Shown one piece after another: positions 5,153 through 9,538 of a DNA stretch of 9,538 bases. Within the stretch, counting starts at the first letter, position 1; each line of letters opens with the position of its first letter. Source of the stretch: Clostridia bacterium (lineage in GTDB: Bacteria; Bacillota; Clostridia; Oscillospirales; CAG-272). A program made the position numbers and the translations under genes. The notes beneath the pieces were generated by a model. The model was not told where the DNA came from, did not search any database, and was given only the letters and a program-made list of their open reading frames with translations. The stretch is taken from the NCBI GenBank assembly GCA_017420845.1, contig JAFQOC010000117.1:1-9538 (forward strand), in the 5' to 3' direction.

Positions 5153-6682
5153 TCAATCCCAACCGAAACGACTGGCATTCTTGTGGCGTTCGGCCTCTTT
5201 CTGAGACTTGAAGCCGAAGGGTGCCTTGCGTTTCCCCTTTTCAACCTGATCAACGATCTCGCCCAAAGCGATGATGTGGGCTTCAGGTATAGTGAAGGGG
5301 ACAAAGGGGACGGGCTCATAGCCTTGAAAGCATTTATAACGGTCAATATCAGCGATCTCGGTAATAAAGGGGTACTGACGGCTATGCATGATGAGAGCCT
5401 CGCCCTTGGACTTATCCAGCCGTTGAAGCTCCGACACGGAAATCAAGCGGCGATTGTAGTTCTGCGTGGTGTAAACAGAGCCGCAGAGCTCGCTGATCTC
5501 ATTCAAAAGAGCCAGTTCCTTGGAAGTGAGGAAGACCCAGTTCTCGCAGTTACCCTTGATTGTATCAGCATCCTCCCCGTACTTTCCCTTGAGCTGATGA
5601 AGGCTCTGTGCCACCAGGAAGAATCGCATATTGCGGCTTCGGGATGCAGAGATCATGGAGGGCATATCCGGAATCTTGGGAAGGTTACAGAACTCATCCA
5701 AAACGAAATTCACTCGGATGGGGAGGCGGAGATTTTCGCAGTTCTGCGCTTCAGCAATGAGAAGCTCATATACCTGCTTGATAAACATGGTGACCAGGAA
5801 GTGATAGGTCGTCTTCTCGTCAGGCATAATGATATAAACAGCTGTCTTTTCACGGCCAAAGTTTTTGATATCCATCGTATTGCCGGACAGCATATTGGAC
5901 AGAGACTTTTGGGTATTGAAGATGCCCACCATGCCGAAAAGTACAGACAGGATCGAGTCACGGGTACGCTCCGGTGCAGTCAAAACGCCCCGATAGTTCA
6001 TACCGGCAATGGTCTCGGGGCTCATTCTCCTTGCCAGGCTCAAAAGATCTGAGCAGTTACTGGCGGAGCAAAGATGCGCCAAGCTGGCCACGTTGGCCTC
6101 TTCGGGGGTAGCGCATTCCATGAGAAGCAGCAAATTGGCAAGGGCGTAGGACATCGCCATCTGAGGCCAGAAAATATCCTTGTTGTTAGCCATCTGGGGC
6201 TCGGCAATGGTAGCTACAAAGTCATTGAGCAGAGAGTTGGCTTCCTCAGTCATACCCTCCCGGTAGAGCGTGTAGGGAATATGAAGAGGGTTCCACATAT
6301 CTCCCACACCGATGTTTCGGAAGTTGAGAACCACAATCTTATAGCCCTTGGACCTTGCGTATCCCGAGGTACGGTGATACAGCTCGCCCTTAGGATCTGT
6401 GGCAATAAAGGATTCACCCGCGCCACAAAACATATTCAGCATGGGCATACAGAAGAGGCGCGTCTTCTTGGAACCGGTGGCGCCAAAGATAATGGTGTGG
6501 TGATCCTCACCATCCAGATATGCCTCGCGACCATCGGACAAAATGGGGAGACCGCCTACAGGATAAGACTTGGCCCCCAGATCCACATAGGTTCCCGAGG
6601 CGCGGATCTCCTCAGTAGTAGCCCAGCGGGTCTCCTGGTTGGTATAGATATATTTATTATACGTATAGCCTTGCTCGTTCAT
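5153..6682 (-). CDS. VirD4/TraG-like (type IV coupling protein family) ATPase without membrane anchor
   Basis: A protein of 509 residues. Coupling proteins are hexameric RecA-fold ATPases that feed DNA or protein to type IV secretion channels. Family marks in order: HTIIFGATGSKKTR (62-75), the Walker A region; SFIATDPKGELYH (91-103), the diagnostic DPKGE strand; a helical insertion about 135-230 with IFWPQMA; VNFVLDEFCNLPK (324-336), Walker B with Asp329-Glu330; and FFLVAQSLHQL (354-364). Usual members have about 600 residues with two N-terminal membrane helices; here none is visible, so it is probably soluble. The Walker A reads GATGSKKT where GATGSGKT is usual: the Gly before the catalytic Lys is itself Lys. 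The start (ATG 6682) has GAGGTG 8-13 bases upstream and lies 11 bases after the stop of the AAA+ gene, so the two are probably translated as a pair. No relaxase or VirB genes are nearby, which makes it an orphan. Confidence 0.88.
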   Translation of the reverse strand: MNEQGYTYNKYIYTNQETRWATTEEIRASGTYVDLGAKSYPVGGLPILSDGREAYLDGEDHHTIIFGATGSKKTRLFCMPMLNMFCGAGESFIATDPKGELYHRTSGYARSKGYKIVVLNFRNIGVGDMWNPLHIPYTLYREGMTEEANSLLNDFVATIAEPQMANNKDIFWPQMAMSYALANLLLLMECATPEEANVASLAHLCSASNCSDLLSLARRMSPETIAGMNYRGVLTAPERTRDSILSVLFGMVGIFNTQKSLSNMLSGNTMDIKNFGREKTAVYIIMPDEKTTYHFLVTMFIKQVYELLIAEAQNCENLRLPIRVNFVLDEFCNLPKIPDMPSMISASRSRNMRFFLVAQSLHQLKGKYGEDADTIKGNCENWVFLTSKELALLNEISELCGSVYTTQNYNRRLISVSELQRLDKSKGEALIMHSRQYPFITEIADIDRYKCFQGYEPVPFVPFTIPEAHIIALGEIVDQVEKGKRKAPFGFKSQKEAERHKNASRFGWD

Positions 6683-6693
6683 GTTGTTTCACC

Positions 6694-7545
6694 TCAAAAG
6701 CCAATATGTTTGAATTGTTGCTGCTTACTGACAATCTGGGAAATGTATTCACTGCCCGGACCGAAGGCCGCCACGTCACGGGAGGTCAGATACCCACTGC
6801 GCTTGCGTCGGTTGGAATAGACAGAGTACACGATGTCACGTCCCAGATTGCGAACGGTCTTGTAACCATCGTAGAACTCATGCTGCATAAGAATTCGTGT
6901 GGTTTCAATCAGGATATTCTCCGCCTCGGACGACAGGGTCATACCGTAAAGAGCAAGCTGTTCCTTCAAGAACGCTATAAGTTCAATATCTGTGGGAGGC
7001 TCGACATTAACAATCTCCAGGCGAAGGAATGCGGACACAACAGATCGCATCCGTTCCACCTTCTCGGAATCACGGTCAGGCATGCTCAAGACGATAAGCC
7101 AATTGTCACTGTTGTCGGAAAGGTACTCCAGGAAATTGATAAAATGCTTCTCGGTACAGTGGTCCATCCACTCCGAGATTTCCACCAAAATCAATCCCTT
7201 GAACTCGTTGCGGAAGCCGGCGGCATTTGTGACCTCACGGATGAAGCGAGGGATCTCATCGAAGTAATTCTTAGGCTCACAGTAGTTCAGGTAAAACTCA
7301 AAAAACGGGACGTCACCGTAAAACTTCATGAGATTAGGATGGGCCATGAGGTAATCGGTAAGGAGATGGAGAAGCATGGTATTGCCTCGGCCGGAGCCGG
7401 AGGTCAAAAAAATGTCGGGAAGGAAAACAGGCGCATTGGGGCTTTCCGCCTCCAGATTGCTGTTGAGTTGATCCCATTTTTCAATGAGAGACAGGTACGC
7501 GGAGGGATACCGCTTGCTATTACCCTCCATGATCTGTTTTTTCAT
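6694..7545 (-). CDS. AAA+-like ATPase with degenerate Walker motifs
   Basis: A protein of 283 residues from ATG 7545-7543, chosen for the AGGAGGAAT ribosome site just before it. A P-loop-like FLTSGSGRGNTMLLHLLTDYLM (47-68) occupies the place where AAA+ proteins of the CbbX/SpoVK type have GNPGTGKT; the catalytic Lys is Asn55 here. The Walker B strand reads FKGLILVEISEW (115-126) with Glu122 where Asp is expected. Then follow LIVLSMP (150-156, sensor-1-like strand), a region LEIVNVEPPTDIELIAFLKEQLALYGM that resembles the AAA+ lid approach, and a helical C-terminus with a basic stretch NRRKRS. It is soluble. The gene is first of the minus-strand block, with promoter 7593-7621, and ends 11 bases before the coupling-type ATPase. 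Likely a non-hydrolysing or weakly active partner or regulator of that ATPase; this is inference. The fold call is moderately sure. Confidence 0.72.
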   Translation of the reverse strand: MKKQIMEGNSKRYPSAYLSLIEKWDQLNSNLEAESPNAPVFLPDIFLTSGSGRGNTMLLHLLTDYLMAHPNLMKFYGDVPFFEFYLNYCEPKNYFDEIPRFIREVTNAAGFRNEFKGLILVEISEWMDHCTEKHFINFLEYLSDNSDNWLIVLSMPDRDSEKVERMRSVVSAFLRLEIVNVEPPTDIELIAFLKEQLALYGMTLSSEAENILIETTRILMQHEFYDGYKTVRNLGRDIVYSVYSNRRKRSGYLTSRDVAAFGPGSEYISQIVSKQQQFKHIGF

Positions 7546-7579
7546 AATGATTCCTCCTGTATATTGGTAAAAAAATTGA

Positions 7580-7611
7580 CACATACAAACAAATTATAGC
7601 ACATACGGACA
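7580..7611. repeat. Two 12-bp direct repeats across the promoter of the minus-strand block (possible operator)
   Basis: CACATACAAACA (7580-7591) and CACATACGGACA (7600-7611) agree at 10 of 12 positions and start exactly 20 bases apart, close to two helical turns. One copy lies just inside the -10 on the transcribed side and the other fills part of the -10/-35 spacer, so a bound protein would cover the promoter. No regulator gene is visible beside it. Confidence 0.6.
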
Positions 7612-7621
7612 TTCTTGTCAA
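7593..7621 (-). promoter_or_regulatory. Consensus sigma-A promoter of the minus-strand AAA+/coupling ATPase operon
   Basis: On the minus strand TTGACA (7621-7616) and TATAAT (7598-7593) are spaced 17 bp with a TGC extension, a full consensus match. The start codon follows about 48 bases after the -10, with AGGAGGAAT before it. Such a perfect promoter would be strong unless repressed; the direct repeats overlapping it are the likely control site. Confidence 0.9.
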
Positions 7622-7665
7622 GCGTTTTATGTCGTTTCAAAGAACTATTGATTCTCTGATCGAAC

Positions 7666-7694
7666 TTGACAAGAGTCCTTTTTTGTGGTATAAT
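7666..7694 (+). promoter_or_regulatory. Consensus sigma-A promoter of the amidase gene
   Basis: TTGACA (7666-7671) and TATAAT (7689-7694) with 17 bp spacing and a TGG extension before the -10. The leader is about 23 bases and holds AAAGGA. It is divergent from the minus-strand promoter at 7593-7621, with the two -35 boxes 44 bp apart, so control of one could affect the other. Confidence 0.9.
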
Positions 7695-7723
7695 ATGGGA
7701 ATCATACCAAGAAAGGATCTATC

Positions 7724-9085
7724 ATGAATACAGTCAATCTCAAAAAATGGCTGACCTGTACATTGGCTCTGCTGATGCTCCTGTCTTCCGCTTTCCTGCT
7801 GATTTCCTCAATCTCCGCTGAGGAGGAGGAAAAATCCATCGTCATCGCCTTGGACCCCGGCCACGGCCCCCAGAAGACGGGCACCAACGGCGCGGTAGAG
7901 TACGGCGGCATCAACGAGCACTTCTACACCTTCTCCATGGCCACTTATGCCAAAGAGCGTCTGGAGCAGTTCAAGGGCGTGGAGGTCCATCTGACCCGAA
8001 CCGCTGACAACACCCCCGAGTTGATGGAGCGTCCCCAGACCGCCGCCGACCTTAACGCCGACGCATTCGTCAGCATCCACATCAATGCCGCCAACAAGAA
8101 GGCGGGCGGTACCGAGATCTGGGTACCCAACGACAGCTGGCGTCCCGAGATCGCCAGAGCATCCCGCGCCGCCGGCACACCGATTCTGGAGAAGATCGTG
8201 AGCACCTTCGATCTCAATAACCGCGGCTTTAAGACCTCCAATAGTTCCACCGGGGCTACCTACCCCGACGGCTCACCTGCCGACAAGCTCACCGTCATCA
8301 AGGGTGGTAAGGAACTGAATATTCCCGTGGTCATGCTCATCGAGGTAGCCTTTGCCGATAACAAATCCGACTATGAGAAGGTCTTTGCTACCGAGGAAGG
8401 TCTGAAAAAGGCGGGCTACGCCATTGCAGAAGGGCTGGCTCAGTACTACGGTCTGAAGGAAGCCCCCAAAACGGAGTTCATTCACGCATCCAACGACGAG
8501 CTTCGTTTCATGGATGCCGACGGCAATCAGATCGATCAGGGCTTCACCCCGGGTCAGTACGATCAATGGAATGATAAGGTCATTGAGTTTGAGGAAGGCT
8601 CTGTCCACTCTCTGGTAGACTGGGGCTGGGCAGCTTTCAAATCCGAGGGATTCCGGTACGGCTACATCATCAACGGCGAAGAATTCTTTGACGATACCTT
8701 TACATACGAGGCAGAGCAGCCTGTTCTGGATGCCATTGCCGCCATGAAGGCCCCCAACGGTTCCCGCTTCATGGGTATTCTGCCCACTGAAAAGCTGAAT
8801 CTCGGCGAGAACACAGTTCAGTTCTGCGTCAAGCTGGACGAGGATATTATGGAGGTCATGCGCGAATACACGGTCGTTATAACCGAAAAGGTTACCGAGC
8901 CCCTCACGGAGCCCCTCACGGAGCCTCCCACGGAAGAGCCTACAGAAGCACCCACCTCTTCTACTGAGGGAATCACCACCGAAGCGACAGATGCGTCGGG
9001 CTGTGGCGGTCTTTTGTCCAGTATAGCCATCGTGTTGGCTCTTGTTTCTCTGGCAGGTGGTCTTCTGATCCGTAAGAAGGAGTGA
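7724..9085 (+). CDS. Secreted N-acetylmuramoyl-L-alanine amidase (Amidase_3) with C-terminal anchor
   Basis: A 453-residue peptidoglycan hydrolase that cuts between MurNAc and L-Ala of the stem peptide. Residues 1-32 form a signal peptide (KK, long hydrophobic run to about 30, then SISA|EE). The catalytic domain, about 38-243, shows VIALDPGHG (zinc His47), GGINEHF (zinc Glu65), SIHINAA (zinc His119) and VMLIEVAF (catalytic Glu207), the standard Amidase_3 set. Residues about 250-388 form a further domain with WGWAAF, RYGYIINGE and LGENTVQF, resembling beta-sandwich modules I recall in secreted Clostridia proteins. A TEPL/TEEP repeat (391-410) then leads to SGCGG followed by a hydrophobic helix (about 430-448) and RKKE, so the enzyme is exported and held at the membrane. 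The ATG at 7724 has AAAGGA 7 bases upstream and its own promoter. The gene ends at the terminator 9109-9147. Cell-wall turnover is certain in kind; its exact cellular task is unknown. Confidence 0.93.
   Translation: MNTVNLKKWLTCTLALLMLLSSAFLLISSISAEEEEKSIVIALDPGHGPQKTGTNGAVEYGGINEHFYTFSMATYAKERLEQFKGVEVHLTRTADNTPELMERPQTAADLNADAFVSIHINAANKKAGGTEIWVPNDSWRPEIARASRAAGTPILEKIVSTFDLNNRGFKTSNSSTGATYPDGSPADKLTVIKGGKELNIPVVMLIEVAFADNKSDYEKVFATEEGLKKAGYAIAEGLAQYYGLKEAPKTEFIHASNDELRFMDADGNQIDQGFTPGQYDQWNDKVIEFEEGSVHSLVDWGWAAFKSEGFRYGYIINGEEFFDDTFTYEAEQPVLDAIAAMKAPNGSRFMGILPTEKLNLGENTVQFCVKLDEDIMEVMREYTVVITEKVTEPLTEPLTEPPTEEPTEAPTSSTEGITTEATDASGCGGLLSSIAIVLALVSLAGGLLIRKKE
8896..8955 (+). repeat. Five degenerate 12-bp tandem repeats coding for the Thr-Glu-Pro linker
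   Basis: Five consecutive 12-base units, the first three nearly identical (GGAGCCCCTCAC type), encode the TEPL-TEPL-TEPP-TEEP-TEAP stretch. Such repeats act as a flexible extended spacer between a surface domain and its anchor, and their number can vary by slippage. Confidence 0.85.
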
Positions 9086-9108
9086 TCTTTCCTATAACAC
9101 CATATCCC

Positions 9109-9147
9109 AAAGGAGCCGCCTCGACGGAATTCGAGGCGGCTCCTTTT
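9109..9147. terminator. Strong bidirectional terminator between the amidase and ApbE genes
   Basis: A perfect 16-bp GC-rich stem (9109-9124 with 9131-9146) around a 6-base loop, with AAA on the left and TTTT on the right, 23 bases after the amidase stop and 28 bases after the ApbE stop on the other strand. It can serve both convergent genes, more strongly the plus strand. Confidence 0.92.
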
Positions 9148-9174
9148 CGCTTTTCAGCATACTTTAGATTTGAT

Positions 9175-9538
9175 TTATTTCCTGACCGTAAGGGCATCAA
9201 ACCCCGATGAAGTCTGTTTTTCTCCATCGTTGAGAACCCAATGTGCTTCAATACCCGGAAGAGATTCCACAAGAGCAAGACCCTCCTCAGGAGTCATGCA
9301 AAACAAAGCGGTGGAGAGAGCATCTCCGTCCGCAGAGCTCTGACAGACCACCGAAACCGACAGGTATATGTCTCGAGGCATCAGGGTATCGGGGTCGATG
9401 ATATGGTGATACCGCTTTCCGTCCACCAGATAGTAGCGCTGATACGAGCCACTGGTGACGAGGGAGCATCCCGACAGATACAGGTACGCAAAATAGGGAT
9501 CCGAAGCGGATTCGTCGGGGTTTTCAATGCCTACTGTC
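9175..9538 (-). CDS. apbE: ApbE-family FAD:protein FMN transferase, C-terminal part (runs off the right edge)
   Basis: The last 120 residues are present; the start lies beyond the window. ApbE enzymes move FMN from FAD onto a Thr of target flavoproteins such as RnfG/RnfD or Nqr subunits, usually on the outer face of the membrane. Family marks in order: VGIENPDES near the window edge; LVTSGSYQRYYLVDGKRYHHIIDPDTLMP, the conserved SG.y.Ry...dGk.yhHIidP element; VVCQSSADGDALSTALFCM, the Asp/Thr metal- and pyrophosphate-binding element; and a C-terminal VLNDGE segment. An internal GTG at 9426 is not the start, because the similarity continues upstream without a stop to the edge. The usual Gly after HIIDPxT is Leu here. 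Family assignment is firm; the target protein cannot be told. Confidence 0.9.
   Translation of the reverse strand, partial: TVGIENPDESASDPYFAYLYLSGCSLVTSGSYQRYYLVDGKRYHHIIDPDTLMPRDIYLSVSVVCQSSADGDALSTALFCMTPEEGLALVESLPGIEAHWVLNDGEKQTSSGFDALTVRK

Noticed and set aside
3190..7545. The block as a conjugative or integrative element
   Set aside because: Apart from one VirD4/TraG-like protein there is no relaxase, VirB4, VirB6, integrase or att-like direct repeat in the window.
3205..7599. Long plus-strand open frames (3205-4446, 5147-6052, 6074-6820, 6706-7599)
   Set aside because: They mirror the minus-strand DUF4317, coupling ATPase and AAA+ genes, lack ribosome sites, and their translations show no family pattern; they are antisense shadows.
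7546..7723. Riboswitch or small RNA between the divergent genes
   Set aside because: Both leaders are short (about 20-45 bases) and only promoters and direct repeats are seen.
1..9538. CRISPR array, tRNA or rRNA genes, insertion sequences
   Set aside because: No repeat-spacer pattern, no cloverleaf or rRNA signature and no transposase-like protein was found on either strand; the nuclease remnant does not need an adjacent CRISPR array to be called.

Overview
The window looks like a chromosomal segment of a gut-type, low-to-mid-GC Firmicute of class Clostridia (Oscillospiraceae/Ruminococcaceae-like). The basis is indirect: strong AGGAGG-type ribosome sites, sigma-A promoters of near-perfect consensus that carry a TGn extension, a DUF4317 protein and a Card1/DUF1887 nuclease of the Clostridia 'SCKNG' type, and a secreted amidase ending in a Cys-Gly tail plus a membrane anchor. 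The species cannot be named from the sequence.

Layout. 1-281 (minus) is the start of an amidohydrolase running off the left edge. It is divergent from truB (443-1366, plus), the tRNA pseudouridine-55 synthase. A separate strong promoter then drives a 105-residue unknown protein (1456-1773). Next come a strong hairpin terminator and a cytoplasmic-looking beta-lactamase-family serine hydrolase (1838-3004), whose ribosome site directly abuts the terminator. An intergenic stretch (3005-3189) rich in inverted repeats separates these from a minus-strand block.

The minus-strand block (7545 down to 3190) reads, in transcription order: an AAA+-like ATPase with a degenerate P-loop; a VirD4/TraG-like coupling-type ATPase without transmembrane segments and with an altered Walker A; a hairpin; a single-domain RyR protein; the truncated C-terminal nuclease half of a Card1/DUF1887 CARF-type nuclease; and a DUF4317 protein. 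It has a near-consensus promoter at 7593-7621, overlapped by two 12-bp direct repeats set exactly 20 bp apart. No relaxase, VirB4 or other transfer gene is present, so this is not a recognisable conjugation module. The mix of nucleotide-sensor-type domains with paired ATPases is the part most likely to be an undescribed (possibly defence) system, but a common function is inference.

Divergent from the block is a plus-strand gene for a secreted N-acetylmuramoyl-L-alanine amidase (7724-9085), with a linker domain, a Thr/Glu/Pro repeat and a C-terminal anchor. It ends at a strong bidirectional terminator (9109-9147) shared with a convergent ApbE-like FAD:protein FMN transferase (9175-9538, minus) that runs off the right edge. 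I see no tRNA, rRNA, CRISPR array, transposase or integrase.
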